Assembly (NCBI GenBank): GCA_900545245.1
Contig: UQYV01000023.1
Location: 1-51,933 of the forward strand
Length of the DNA: 51,933 bases
Source: an uncultured Bacteroidales bacterium
Lineage (GTDB): Bacteria > Bacteroidota > Bacteroidia > Bacteroidales > UBA932
Direction of reading: 5' to 3'
The position numbers and the translations under genes were made by a program. Positions 23,746 through 32,342 of the stretch are shown one piece after another (within the stretch, counting starts at the first letter, position 1; each line of letters opens with the position of its first letter). The notes beneath the pieces were generated by a model. It searched no databases. It was not told where the DNA came from and worked only from the letters and a program-made list of their open reading frames with translations.

Positions 23746-24237
23746 TCATCTCTTCACCACTACATAGTCAACAGCAGTCTCCGCCTTTCCAACGCTGTTT
23801 CGACATTCAACATAATAATAAATATAAGTGCCTCCGTTGTATCCGCCGTGTGACTTGTCAAAGACAATGCTTTCCGTCATCCCTTTCCGGGGGCCAGTGT
23901 TATGATAGGTCGCCACGCCGTATTGACGCATGCTTTCGACCTTCTTCAAATCACCTTTCGATGGCTTCGCTGACGGTTTCTTGGCAAAGTTCTGCCAATG
24001 CACAGTCGCATCAATGTTGTCTTCCGCATCTCCCCCTGTTTTGAATCTCACCCTAATTGAGAAACCATCCAGATCCGTAGTTGACAAATACTTGTCAAAA
24101 GATGGTTTAGTAACCTTGGGCTTAGAGACCGTCGACATGCCAGAAGAAGATGATGACGTATTATCAAGTGTCTCACAGCCAGAAACGATGCCGCAGAAAA
24201 CGGCTACGGCAGCAAGTATCATCAGTATTCTTTTCAT
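23746..24237 (-). CDS. lipoprotein of unknown function
   Basis: 163 residues. The lipoprotein signal peptide MKRILMILAAVAVFCGIVSG is followed by the lipobox Cys (IVSGC, Cys21) and a Ser-rich linker. The rest is probably beta-rich (GFSIRVRFKTGGDAEDNIDA, TYIYYYVECRN). The ATG overlaps the stop of the preceding gene (ATGA). Last gene of the nine-gene secreted operon. No family recognised. Confidence 0.75.
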   Translation of the reverse strand: MKRILMILAAVAVFCGIVSGCETLDNTSSSSSGMSTVSKPKVTKPSFDKYLSTTDLDGFSIRVRFKTGGDAEDNIDATVHWQNFAKKPSAKPSKGDLKKVESMRQYGVATYHNTGPRKGMTESIVFDKSHGGYNGGTYIYYYVECRNSVGKAETAVDYVVVKR

Positions 24238-25289
24238 TGCTTTTTCCCAGATATTTTCAAATTATAGATTTCACCGTCAATTTCAACCAGCGGATGATTG
24301 TACGTTATCCTGCCGTCACGATAAATTGTGATTGTTGCAGAACTGATATCCTCATGGACAAGTGCACATTCTCCCTTGGCATCAGCCTTTACATAATAAA
24401 CTGATGGTTCGGAGAAATATTCACCGCCGTTGGACTCAAGCACATTCACCACAACTTTGCCTTGCGGCTGATTCGGTGCGGACTTTATCACAATCTTTAT
24501 ATTCGAATACGACTCAATGACATCATTCCCTTTAAAGAGTTGGCCGCTTCCGGTATAAGATCCGGAAACATCGGCTTTCTTAATGGAATGGGCAGACTTT
24601 GACGTTGAAGTCTTTCCCGAAACAGACCTGTTTGACTTTGTGGTCTTTTGCGCTCCGAAGACAGACTTTGACGGCGCCTCAGAAGTTTCCGTTCCATACG
24701 CTGATGCTCCTTTCGCTTTCGGCCTGTCTTCAACATAGTCAATTACAGGTTTTGTGAGCCTCAGATCCGTGTTTGCAGACTGAACTGGGGCATACTCAAA
24801 ATGATATTTCATTTGCGTGCGCCCTTTCTGAAGGCCTCCAGGCATACCCAATCCGACTCCCGTCAATGTAGGGATAACGCCTCCTATGAATAAGGGTACA
24901 CCTACGTCTTCATTGCCGGCACATAAAGCGACAGTCCCTACGAGCATAGGAACCAGACCGGCGATCGTAAGTCCCATCCCGGAATACTCCATCACGTCAA
25001 GTTCGGCGTACCTTCTGTCTTTATAATCCAAGGCAAAAGGAACTGAAACATCGGAATCAAATGCAGGTGAAGCCCACATATAGGCATAATATGCGTCACG
25101 CGGCAATTTAATAGTAACGTTTCCGCTTTCTGGAACTACCCACGTCTGCTCCCTTGAAGGAGTGCTTACAATTGTCCCTGGCTTGGCTTTCACATTTATC
25201 TGTTGATATTTATATGCGGCGCACGAAGAAATCACAAGTGATACGACAACACACGATAGGGTCCCAAAGAGTATATTACTTTTCATCAT
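24234..25289 (-). CDS. lipoprotein with two hydrophobic segments
   Basis: 351 residues from the ATG at 25289, one base after the previous stop. Signal peptide with lipobox SLVISSC. A PEGA-like beta region follows (INVKAKPGTIVSTP, VTIKLPRDAYYAYMWASPAF), then two hydrophobic segments (GMGLTIAGLVPMLVGTVALC and VGVPLFIGGVIPTLTGVGLG). A Ser/Lys-rich linker (about 200-255) leads to a C-terminal beta domain (VSGSYTGSGQLFKGND to the end). Probably envelope-anchored; function unknown. Confidence 0.75.
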   Translation of the reverse strand: MMKSNILFGTLSCVVVSLVISSCAAYKYQQINVKAKPGTIVSTPSREQTWVVPESGNVTIKLPRDAYYAYMWASPAFDSDVSVPFALDYKDRRYAELDVMEYSGMGLTIAGLVPMLVGTVALCAGNEDVGVPLFIGGVIPTLTGVGLGMPGGLQKGRTQMKYHFEYAPVQSANTDLRLTKPVIDYVEDRPKAKGASAYGTETSEAPSKSVFGAQKTTKSNRSVSGKTSTSKSAHSIKKADVSGSYTGSGQLFKGNDVIESYSNIKIVIKSAPNQPQGKVVVNVLESNGGEYFSEPSVYYVKADAKGECALVHEDISSATITIYRDGRITYNHPLVEIDGEIYNLKISGKKQ

Positions 25290-25290
25290 C

Positions 25291-26154
25291 CTACTCATAT
25301 TTCTTGAAAACATTATCACCACGAATCAAATCATATACATTATTGCCCTTCACGTTATTCCTGAAATACAAAATGTTACATGGTTCCGACAATGCGTCCG
25401 GCTTTACTTTTAATATATGCCGGAGCGCATCATTTACCTTTCCCGTTTTCTGAACGCGAGAAGTCATATATGAGTTTGCATAAAAATCGGCTTCCACCGT
25501 CTGGAAATTCTTACCCCCATCAAGAGAATATGAAACGCAAACACTGAAACGGACGCAGGAATTGTTGGCTGTCATTCTTGGACTGAATGTCAATCTGTTT
25601 CCCATCTCCATATATCCAACACCGGAAATCCGAAAAGCCTTCGGCAAAGCAATGCAGCCTTTAGGTCCGATGCTGACCTGTGGCAAATCAGATTTTGTAA
25701 CAGTAGTTGTCATCGAATTGGCATCAGTCGACGAGCCGCCGACATTGACTCCGCTAAGCAGCATCCCCACACGCCCGCCGACTCCCAACGCCCCGGCGAC
25801 AGCACCGAGATTGACCGCAGTTCCTCCTGTCGAGCTGGAATAATTTGTGTTGGATGTCACGACAACTGTCGGGTCATAGTAGGAAACAGACTTACCATCA
25901 TTGATGAAAAATGACTTTGTCTGGTCTATAACCATTATCTCCGGTGTTAAATTCTGGACCGCTACGCCAAGCGTGCCAGACTCAGAAACATAGCAGGTCA
26001 AGCAGATCTTCGCCCCCGAAGGGCATTCCCTCTGGGGGTCGACTTGCCTTATCGACTGATAGATTACATCTGACGTATTCAATTTCGTCACAGCACAAGA
26101 CGTCAAAAAAAAGCTTACGAGCAAGGCAGTTACGATATGTAGGTTTTGCCTCAT
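25291..26154 (-). CDS. lipoprotein of unknown function
   Basis: 287 residues from the ATG at 26154. Signal peptide MRQNLHIVTALLVSFFLTSC with lipobox LTSC. The mature part has a Cys pair early on (GAKICLTCYVSESG), a Gly/Ser/Thr-rich stretch (about 100-145: NLGAVAGALGVGGRVGMLLS) and a C-terminal part with CVRFSVCVSYSLDGGKNF. The 3' end touches the next gene's start. No family recognised. It belongs to the packed lipoprotein operon. Confidence 0.75.
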   Translation of the reverse strand: MRQNLHIVTALLVSFFLTSCAVTKLNTSDVIYQSIRQVDPQRECPSGAKICLTCYVSESGTLGVAVQNLTPEIMVIDQTKSFFINDGKSVSYYDPTVVVTSNTNYSSSTGGTAVNLGAVAGALGVGGRVGMLLSGVNVGGSSTDANSMTTTVTKSDLPQVSIGPKGCIALPKAFRISGVGYMEMGNRLTFSPRMTANNSCVRFSVCVSYSLDGGKNFQTVEADFYANSYMTSRVQKTGKVNDALRHILKVKPDALSEPCNILYFRNNVKGNNVYDLIRGDNVFKKYE

Positions 26155-26181
26155 TATAAAGAAATGCATAGCAAGTTACAA

Positions 26182-27072
26182 TCAGTCTTTCTCAGAAACA
26201 TATTTCTCCCATTCAAACACACATGTTTCCGTTGCCGGTTCAGGAGATATTTCGCTTGACCAGATGGCTTTCATCTCCTTGACATATCCGTTCGCATTTA
26301 CTTTATAGCTATACACAATTTCCTCATAGCCGTCTTCATCCACCCCGGAAATTCTCTTGACAAGACACTGAGGAACGGCCGTGCCCAACAGTCCGGCTTC
26401 AAGAAGAGGCATCTCAAACCAGAACATTACATCTTGTAGATTATTGGACCAATACTGCAGCGGAATTGTCTTGGCTGGGATTGATGTATATTCTATATTA
26501 TGTTCACATCCACAGTCATTGTAAGCTACAAGGTTGGAACTGCTATCATAAGAATACGTCCAAGTCTGATAAGACGGTGCGGCATCACCGTCACGATAAA
26601 TGTCTGTCTGTTCGACAAGTCTGCCCTTAGAATCATACTCAAACGCGAATGTATCATACTTGTCAAATTCAATATCCTTGATATACCCATCTTTATTCAA
26701 AGACATTTTGATGCAATCGTCACCGGCATACAGATAGACGTATGACGGCAGCGCGTAGACAAACCGACACTTCAGAACATCTTCGCCGTCCCCATACTCG
26801 AACGATTCCAGCACAGGGCGCTCACACCAGTCAACCGAGATGTAGGAAGTTTTGCCAAACAATCCATACGTTTCGGACGCGGTGTTCTTCTCCGAATAGG
26901 TATCGACTATAGAAGACAACACATAACAAACGGACGATTCCGGCAGTTCAGGCGTCACGTTTTCTCCATTGCCGCCGATCTCATTTCTATTGCTCTCGCC
27001 ATCAGAAGGAGCGACACTGACACAAGATAGTGCCATTAACATTGCTACTCCGAGCAACACGATTTTTTTCAT
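26182..27072 (-). CDS. DUF4595-like lipoprotein (paralog of 27092-28000)
   Basis: 296 residues from the ATG at 27072. Signal peptide MKKIVLLGVAMLMALSC with the lipobox Cys at about residue 17. The mature part has repeated beta motifs of YD-repeat style (FEYDSKGRLVEQTDIYRDGD, TWTYSYDSSSNLVAYND) and the block IPAKTIPLQYW...LLEAGLLGTAVPQCLVKRI. It shares that block and overall layout with the next gene upstream, so the pair arose by tandem duplication. Putative outer-membrane or periplasmic lipoprotein. Confidence 0.75.
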   Translation of the reverse strand: MKKIVLLGVAMLMALSCVSVAPSDGESNRNEIGGNGENVTPELPESSVCYVLSSIVDTYSEKNTASETYGLFGKTSYISVDWCERPVLESFEYGDGEDVLKCRFVYALPSYVYLYAGDDCIKMSLNKDGYIKDIEFDKYDTFAFEYDSKGRLVEQTDIYRDGDAAPSYQTWTYSYDSSSNLVAYNDCGCEHNIEYTSIPAKTIPLQYWSNNLQDVMFWFEMPLLEAGLLGTAVPQCLVKRISGVDEDGYEEIVYSYKVNANGYVKEMKAIWSSEISPEPATETCVFEWEKYVSEKD

Positions 27073-27091
27073 ACGCCAATATTTTCGTTGA

Positions 27092-28000
27092 TTATTTTTC
27101 AGACAGATGCCATTGCACAAAAGAAGGGACAGAAGATTTCTCCCAAGTGAAGTTACATGTCACAACTTCAGGGTTAGTATCGTCGGATGCAGAAGTCACA
27201 GCCGTCATTTCAGAGACATACCCGTTTTTATCTAGCTTATAGCTGAACAAAGACATAAAGTCGTTATCAAGATCTGTTCCTGTCAGGCTCTGAATCAGCA
27301 GATGCGGGAATGTATTGCCCAAAAGCCCTGCCTCCATTAGTACCCACTCGTTAGGTTCAAAAATTTCTTCGAATTCGAACATATCTCCGACTAAAAATTG
27401 AAGCGGTGCTGTTTTAGCCGGAATGTCCGCATACTCGACGGAATATTCCCATTCTTCGTGGTGATTATATTGATAGTCACCCTTGATATTATATTGATAG
27501 TCACCCTTGATATGACTAATATTGCCAACTTCTGAATAAGTAAAATTATAACACTCACTATATCCGTAACTGTCCCGATATGTTTTCTTCTTAAGGCGCG
27601 AAAACTCATCATATTCATAGTAATACGACTCCGCATCGAAATCGTTTATACCATTGATACTAATGTCGGAAACAAGCCCGTCTGCATTTAATTTGATTCT
27701 GCATTTAGCCACTTCATCATTATAGACATACACGAACAACGGCAAAGCGTACATAAAACGGACCGTCCTCTTATTAGGAGTATCATAGAAGGATTCCAAA
27801 AGAGCATTCCCTGTTCTGGAATCAGCTGTATAAACAGGAGATGTAAATAAAGCGCAAGGAGACTTATCCGTCTCCTGCATGACAACGGAAGCCAGACGGA
27901 AATAATCGCCACCGGCTATTTCCGTATCCCCAGATGGAGCCAACGTCTTGCAGGAGCAAGCCAGCAGCAACACGGTAAAGACAAAATACAATTTTTTCAT
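27092..28000 (-). CDS. DUF4595-like lipoprotein (paralog of 26182-27072)
   Basis: 302 residues. Signal peptide MKKLYFVFTVLLLACSC with the lipobox Cys. Same architecture as its downstream paralog: YYYEYDEFSRLKKKTYRDS, IPAKTAPLQFLVG, LMEAGLLGNTFPHLLIQSL. A 24-base direct tandem duplication (27465-27512) doubles eight codons (YNIKGDYQ) in frame, a recent slippage event. It starts one base after the stop of the lipocalin-like gene. Confidence 0.75.
   Translation of the reverse strand: MKKLYFVFTVLLLACSCKTLAPSGDTEIAGGDYFRLASVVMQETDKSPCALFTSPVYTADSRTGNALLESFYDTPNKRTVRFMYALPLFVYVYNDEVAKCRIKLNADGLVSDISINGINDFDAESYYYEYDEFSRLKKKTYRDSYGYSECYNFTYSEVGNISHIKGDYQYNIKGDYQYNHHEEWEYSVEYADIPAKTAPLQFLVGDMFEFEEIFEPNEWVLMEAGLLGNTFPHLLIQSLTGTDLDNDFMSLFSYKLDKNGYVSEMTAVTSASDDTNPEVVTCNFTWEKSSVPSFVQWHLSEK
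27465..27512. repeat. 24-bp tandem duplication inside a lipoprotein gene
   Basis: Positions 27465-27488 and 27489-27512 are identical. The period is a multiple of three, so the reading frame is kept and an 8-residue unit is repeated. Confidence 0.9.
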
Positions 28001-28001
28001 A

Positions 28002-28403
28002 TCACTTTACTTTTTTGTATGCACGGGCGGATTCAGAATAACGGTCACAAATCAATGTCATCCTTGTTTCTGACAGATGCTGAATTACATAGATGGCCGT
28101 ATATGCTCCATTGTTTCCAGAAACGGCTCTTATGCTGACGACAATCGTCCCCGATCTTGCATCATAGGTGTATTCACCCCATCTGTCCGAGGCATAAGCA
28201 AAATCTTTCTGATATGTATGCCAGTCTCCGTTCCTGCTGATTTCAAGAATCTCGGGGTATGAGGCATTCCCAACTTCCTGCCAAGTTCCGACAATCCCAT
28301 TACCGTCACCGGACTTCTCACATGATGTTGCTATGCAAAACATAGAGATGACGGCTATACAACACGTTATTAACGCCTTCATTTCAATAAATTTATTTTT
28401 CAT
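28002..28403 (-). CDS. lipocalin-like lipoprotein
   Basis: 133 residues from the ATG at 28403, 13 bases after the preceding stop (another ATG at 28382 is possible). Signal peptide and lipobox CIATSC are followed by NGIVGTWQEV, the typical start of lipocalin-like domains (GxW), and strands EILEISRNGDWHTY, GEYTYDARSGTIVVSI, MTLICDRYS. Small secreted beta-barrel lipoproteins of this type are common in Bacteroidota. Ligand unknown. Confidence 0.75.
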   Translation of the reverse strand: MKNKFIEMKALITCCIAVISMFCIATSCEKSGDGNGIVGTWQEVGNASYPEILEISRNGDWHTYQKDFAYASDRWGEYTYDARSGTIVVSIRAVSGNNGAYTAIYVIQHLSETRMTLICDRYSESARAYKKVK

Positions 28404-28416
28404 TTTAACAGCCCTT

Positions 28417-29835
28417 TTATTCCATCCAGACAAGGACAGGAAAACCGTCCTTGCCGAATTTCCAGTTACAGAAAGAATAGTCCTCATACTTCATTCGCAA
28501 CTCCTCAACATTCCCATTGAGTTTGGCCAAGAAATCTTTAGACTTCATCTCTTCGGCAGTCATTGAAACCACATCTGTCTTTGGAAGAGTATTACCTACT
28601 TCTGCTCCCACAGCGCAATAACTGCTGTTTATCAGATAATAGCCATGATATAGCATCGCACCAGCCACACTGCTACCATATTGCGAGCTTTTATAGAACT
28701 CCCCTAACAGGGCGCCCACGCCACCTCCGTTTTTGTTAATCATGCCAAAGTTCACAATATTTTCAAATACATTAGAGCGTCTGCAAAAGCCCACGATTCC
28801 TCCGACAGCCAAATCACGAGATGCCAGACATGAAATGGTCCCTAAATTCACATTATTAGCACAAATTATTTGGGCGTCAGCACAAGATGCGACGATACCG
28901 CCACACCAATTTCCTTTGCACTCAATTGTGCCAAAATTGAATGAGTTGAAAATTTTACTGTCAATATCCAAATAGGCAGTTATCCCGGCGGCACGGTTGT
29001 TACTATACACAGCCCCATAGTTAGCACATGAATCAATCAGGCTACCTCCACGTCCAATAATACCGGCGCATGGTGCAGAAGATTTTACTGTTGCATAGTT
29101 CACACAATTACTTACTTTGCCACCGAAACCAACAACTGCCCCAATTGTCGTATCACCAGAGAAATAACTATCTTTTATAGTCACATTAGAGACTTTTGCT
29201 CTCACATAACCAAAAAGTCCTATGAATTTGTTTTTACACGTCGTACAAACTATCCCTGAGATTGTGTGCCCATTTCCATCAAAGTATCCGCCGAAAGGAG
29301 TACTGTAGTCTTTTCCAATAGGAACCCATTGTTCAAATTTCAGAACAATACCATTTAATTCCCCATTTTCGTCAAGAACATTCTTGTTGAACCTGATATC
29401 ATTTTCAAGTCGAAAATGCATTTCGCGGTAATGAATTCCCTTTGCGCAATCGGCTGAAAGTTTCCGCAACTGAGCCGCGGTCTTTATCTGGTACGGATTC
29501 TTTTCTGAACCGTCACCGCCGGCAAACTCCTTTGCAATCGTGAATTTGTCGTCAGGATTCACCTCCTGATTATCTCCAGAGTTCCCACCGGACTCTCCAG
29601 TATCGCCCGTACTGCCGGAATCACCAGAACTGCCTGAACCTTCGGCATTGCCCGAGTCTCCATCAGTTCCACTATCATCTTTCCCATTATTGGCAGAAGA
29701 GCCGTTCCCGGATCCTCCGGTCTCTGTATTTGATGCGTTATTATTCCCTTTTTCATCTGGAGACAATTCCGGTCCACAAGCCGTAAGCACAGACAATACT
29801 GCCACCAAACTTATTATTCTGTTAATTGATTTCAT
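28417..29835 (-). CDS. GLUG-motif beta-helix lipoprotein (paralog 2)
   Basis: 472 residues from the ATG at 29835. Signal peptide with lipobox VLTACG, then a Ser/Gly/Asp/Asn linker of about 70 residues. The conserved block IAKEFAGGDGSEKNPYQIKT, then AAQLRKLSADCAKG, opens a beta-helix with GLUG-type repeats (FIGLFGYV, IGAVVGFGGKVSNCVNYATV, CGGIVASC, VGGIVGFC). The C-terminal block is FCNWKFGKDGFPVL. Such lipoproteins are probably surface-exposed adhesins or glycan/protein-binding modules. The ends are nearly identical to the neighbouring paralog while the repeat core differs. Confidence 0.8.
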   Translation of the reverse strand: MKSINRIISLVAVLSVLTACGPELSPDEKGNNNASNTETGGSGNGSSANNGKDDSGTDGDSGNAEGSGSSGDSGSTGDTGESGGNSGDNQEVNPDDKFTIAKEFAGGDGSEKNPYQIKTAAQLRKLSADCAKGIHYREMHFRLENDIRFNKNVLDENGELNGIVLKFEQWVPIGKDYSTPFGGYFDGNGHTISGIVCTTCKNKFIGLFGYVRAKVSNVTIKDSYFSGDTTIGAVVGFGGKVSNCVNYATVKSSAPCAGIIGRGGSLIDSCANYGAVYSNNRAAGITAYLDIDSKIFNSFNFGTIECKGNWCGGIVASCADAQIICANNVNLGTISCLASRDLAVGGIVGFCRRSNVFENIVNFGMINKNGGGVGALLGEFYKSSQYGSSVAGAMLYHGYYLINSSYCAVGAEVGNTLPKTDVVSMTAEEMKSKDFLAKLNGNVEELRMKYEDYSFCNWKFGKDGFPVLVWME

Positions 29836-29854
29836 TCCAAACCACATTATTATA

Positions 29855-31186
29855 TCAGTTCATCCAGTCAAGAACGGGATAGCCATCCTTGCCAAATTTC
29901 CAGTTACAGAAATTGTATTTCGGATATATTTCTTTCAATTCTGCGACATTAGCATTCAGTTTATCAAGGAAATCCTGCGATTTCATTTCTTCCGGCTTCA
30001 TTGACAGGACATCGGTCTGTGGACATAGTGAGCTATTGGCACCCACTGCGCTATAACTTGTACTCTCCAAATAATATCCATGGCAAAGTCCTGTATAGTT
30101 GCCGGAACCTGCAGAATTATCCTTGAAATATGCTCCGACCAATGCTCCAATTCCAGAGATATTCTTTAATATCATCCCATAATTCACAACATTAATCACA
30201 GCTTGAAAACGGCTGAAACAGCTTGCTATGCCACCTACTCGCAAGTTCTTCGATGTTCGACATGATATCACGCCCAAGTTTACACAATTCGTAATCTCAT
30301 ATGCATAACCTGGAAGAAAGGCCACTATTCCTGCGGCACAACTGCTTCCCTCGATATTTCCATAATTAAATGAATTTCGAATACGCCTTGTGCGTCCTGC
30401 GACTCCAGCTGCATCTCCGCCATAAACTTTGCCAAAATTTCCACAGGAATCAACGAAAAGGTCCACATAACCCGCAATTCCCCCCACATATGTGTCTGAA
30501 GAAGTACTTTTTACCGTAGCATAGTTCACACAATTAATCACGCGTTCCATAAATCCAGCAATGGAACCCACATGCTCTTTACCTTCAAAATAACTGTCTT
30601 TGATTGTCAAATGAGTAACGGTTCTGCATACACCAAACAGACCAGTAAAGTCATAAGAATCATTCGTACAAACGATTCCATAAACAGTATGTCCATTGCC
30701 ATTAAAATTGCCACCAAATTTCAGACTGATATCTTTTCCTATCGGAATCCATTGTTTAAACCTAGACTCATTTCCGTTTAGTTCCCCACTTTCGTCAAGA
30801 ACATTCTTATTGAACCTGATATCATTTTCAAGCCGAAAATAAGTTTCACGGTAATGAATTCCCTTTGCGCAATCATTTGAAAGCTTCCTCAACTGAGCCG
30901 CGGTCTTAATCAGATACGGATTCTTCTCTGAACCGTCACCGCCGGCAAATTCCTTTGCAATATTGGAATTGTCGTCAGAATCAACGTTGCCACTGTCACC
31001 TGCCCCAGAACCTCCACCAGAACCATCATCCTCTTTCCCATTGTCCGAAGAAGCATTCCCGGAACCGCCATTCTCGGAACTTGATGGGTCATTCACCGCC
31101 CCGGAAGAGGCCAGATCCGGTCCGCAGGAGGACATTACACCTAACATTGCCACGACAATAGAGGCATATAACTTAACGTTTTTCAT
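29855..31186 (-). CDS. GLUG-motif beta-helix lipoprotein (paralog 1)
   Basis: 443 residues. Signal peptide MKNVKLYASIVVAMLGVMSS with a lipobox Cys (MSSCG), a Ser/Gly/Asp linker, then the same IAKEFAGGDGSEKNPYLIKT opening as its paralog and GLUG-like turns (FTGLFGVC, VGSIAGFMERVINCVNYATV, VGGIAGYVDLFVDSC, AAGIVAFLPG). It ends FCNWKFGKDGYPVLDW. It starts 32 bases after the stop of the DnaJ-type zinc protein. Confidence 0.8.
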   Translation of the reverse strand: MKNVKLYASIVVAMLGVMSSCGPDLASSGAVNDPSSSENGGSGNASSDNGKEDDGSGGGSGAGDSGNVDSDDNSNIAKEFAGGDGSEKNPYLIKTAAQLRKLSNDCAKGIHYRETYFRLENDIRFNKNVLDESGELNGNESRFKQWIPIGKDISLKFGGNFNGNGHTVYGIVCTNDSYDFTGLFGVCRTVTHLTIKDSYFEGKEHVGSIAGFMERVINCVNYATVKSTSSDTYVGGIAGYVDLFVDSCGNFGKVYGGDAAGVAGRTRRIRNSFNYGNIEGSSCAAGIVAFLPGYAYEITNCVNLGVISCRTSKNLRVGGIASCFSRFQAVINVVNYGMILKNISGIGALVGAYFKDNSAGSGNYTGLCHGYYLESTSYSAVGANSSLCPQTDVLSMKPEEMKSQDFLDKLNANVAELKEIYPKYNFCNWKFGKDGYPVLDWMN

Positions 31187-31218
31187 AATTCAAACTTTAA
31201 TCTCCCATCGTAAAGCTT

Positions 31219-31779
31219 CTATTTCAAACATGAGTGCGTGCCAATCCTATGGACTTCACCACAGTTGCGGCATTTGTGATACAAATCCTGTCCAAAGTTT
31301 GTCACTTTGTCACAGCAGTGATAAACAGAATCACCGCTTCGGTTGCTGCCGCTTCCGCCAGACGGGCCTTCACCGGCAACATAATAATTTCCATATTCAT
31401 CATATCCGGTCGTTAAGCCCGACTGTGTAGTTGTTGTGCTGATAACAGAGTAACCTTTGCCGCCACAAGCCCTGCATCGTCCCGTTCCTCCGCATGCACC
31501 GCATGGCATAATACCGATTTGATACCAATACTGCCCGCCTGTGCCACCGCATACTTGACAACCACCGATTCCGCCACAATTAAAACATTGTGTCACCATT
31601 TGTGACGTGATACGTCCATCCTCATGCATAGTGCAAATCATTTTTCCTCCCATCATAGGAGCTTCCCATGTATAAGGCAGACGATGCCCCATTATATTTG
31701 ATGGAACATCCTGAGCAAAAGCGCCCACTATGGGCGCCAACATCACGATAGCACAAATAAATATCTTCCTTCTAACCAT
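31219..31779 (-). CDS. secreted protein with DnaJ-type CxxCxGxG zinc region
   Basis: 186 residues from the ATG at 31779. A cleavable signal peptide (MVRRKIFICAIVMLAPIVGA, cleavage near AFA-QD) without lipobox. The centre has DnaJ-like zinc motifs (CFNCGGIGGC, CQVCGGTG, CGACGGTG, CRACGGKG; about 65-115). A C-terminal pair of CC/CxxC motifs (HCCDKV, CRNCGEVHRIGTHSC) could bind a further metal. There is no J-domain, so it is not a DnaK partner; export makes that unlikely anyway. First gene of the secreted operon, 94 bases or more from the candidate RNA upstream. Confidence 0.75.
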   Translation of the reverse strand: MVRRKIFICAIVMLAPIVGAFAQDVPSNIMGHRLPYTWEAPMMGGKMICTMHEDGRITSQMVTQCFNCGGIGGCQVCGGTGGQYWYQIGIMPCGACGGTGRCRACGGKGYSVISTTTTQSGLTTGYDEYGNYYVAGEGPSGGSGSNRSGDSVYHCCDKVTNFGQDLYHKCRNCGEVHRIGTHSCLK

Positions 31780-32126
31780 GTTATATATATCGTACAATAG
31801 TTTAACAATGAGTGACTTGAAAAAGTCTTTTTAAAATAAATATATGCCACATTATCAGCCGTACACAAACGAAAGTGTGGAATCCTGTACATTCATTCGT
31901 CTGAAGGTTCTGACAAAACCCGAATAAGAATAAACGACCGGACTCCACACCTGTATGTACAGAGCCGGCGAATGAAAGTACACACGCTGCTGCAAGACAC
32001 AGCTACGGCTTGATACACAAAGGAAAAGGAGTGCTGCCCGAATCCTCTTATTCGAAAGAAAACTGTCAGATTTTCAGACGAGGATCGCGTAAACACACTT
32101 CCATATTTACTTGCCAGATTGCTCCG
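31780..32126 (-). ncRNA. candidate structured RNA or long structured leader (6S-like hairpin)
   Basis: On the minus strand a promoter box precedes one long interrupted stem. Pairs (plus coordinates): 31873-31879/32094-32100 (7 bp), 31882-31885/32082-32085 (4 bp), 31897-31905/32073-32081 (9 bp), 31909-31915/32064-32070 (7 bp), 31921-31929/32046-32054 (9 bp), 31942-31946/32028-32032 (5 bp), 31963-31967/32006-32010 (5 bp). A rod of this size with regular internal loops recalls 6S RNA. It could also be the 5' leader of the operon that starts at 31779. No convincing protein is encoded. The 3' end is not defined. Confidence 0.5.
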
Positions 32127-32132
32127 GCGCTG

Positions 32133-32140
32133 CAAAGGTA
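32133..32140 (-). promoter_or_regulatory. -7 box upstream of the structured RNA
   Basis: Minus-strand TACCTTTG, an exact TAnnTTTG, followed by GC. Predicted start near 32126, 26 bases before the closing stem. The sequence 19-20 bases upstream is TGTT, a weak -33 box. Confidence 0.6.
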
Positions 32141-32342
32141 GGAATTTTTTTTACTCGCGGAACAGCACTCCTGATTTTATTTTAGGAGCACCGTGGTTTC
32201 CAGTTTCCCATATGAACATTTATGACCGAATCGACAAAATGTAACCCTTGGATCGGAAAAAATTTTTGAATAGTTCATTGCCTGCCGAATTTTTGAAGAT
32301 TCATGTAGTCTTTCTTGATTAGGAGATTTTGGTGATATTGGG

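Noticed and set aside
31893..32135. Minus-strand 80-codon frame inside the hairpin region
   Set aside because: No family, no signal peptide, and the base pairing of the region explains the sequence better as RNA.
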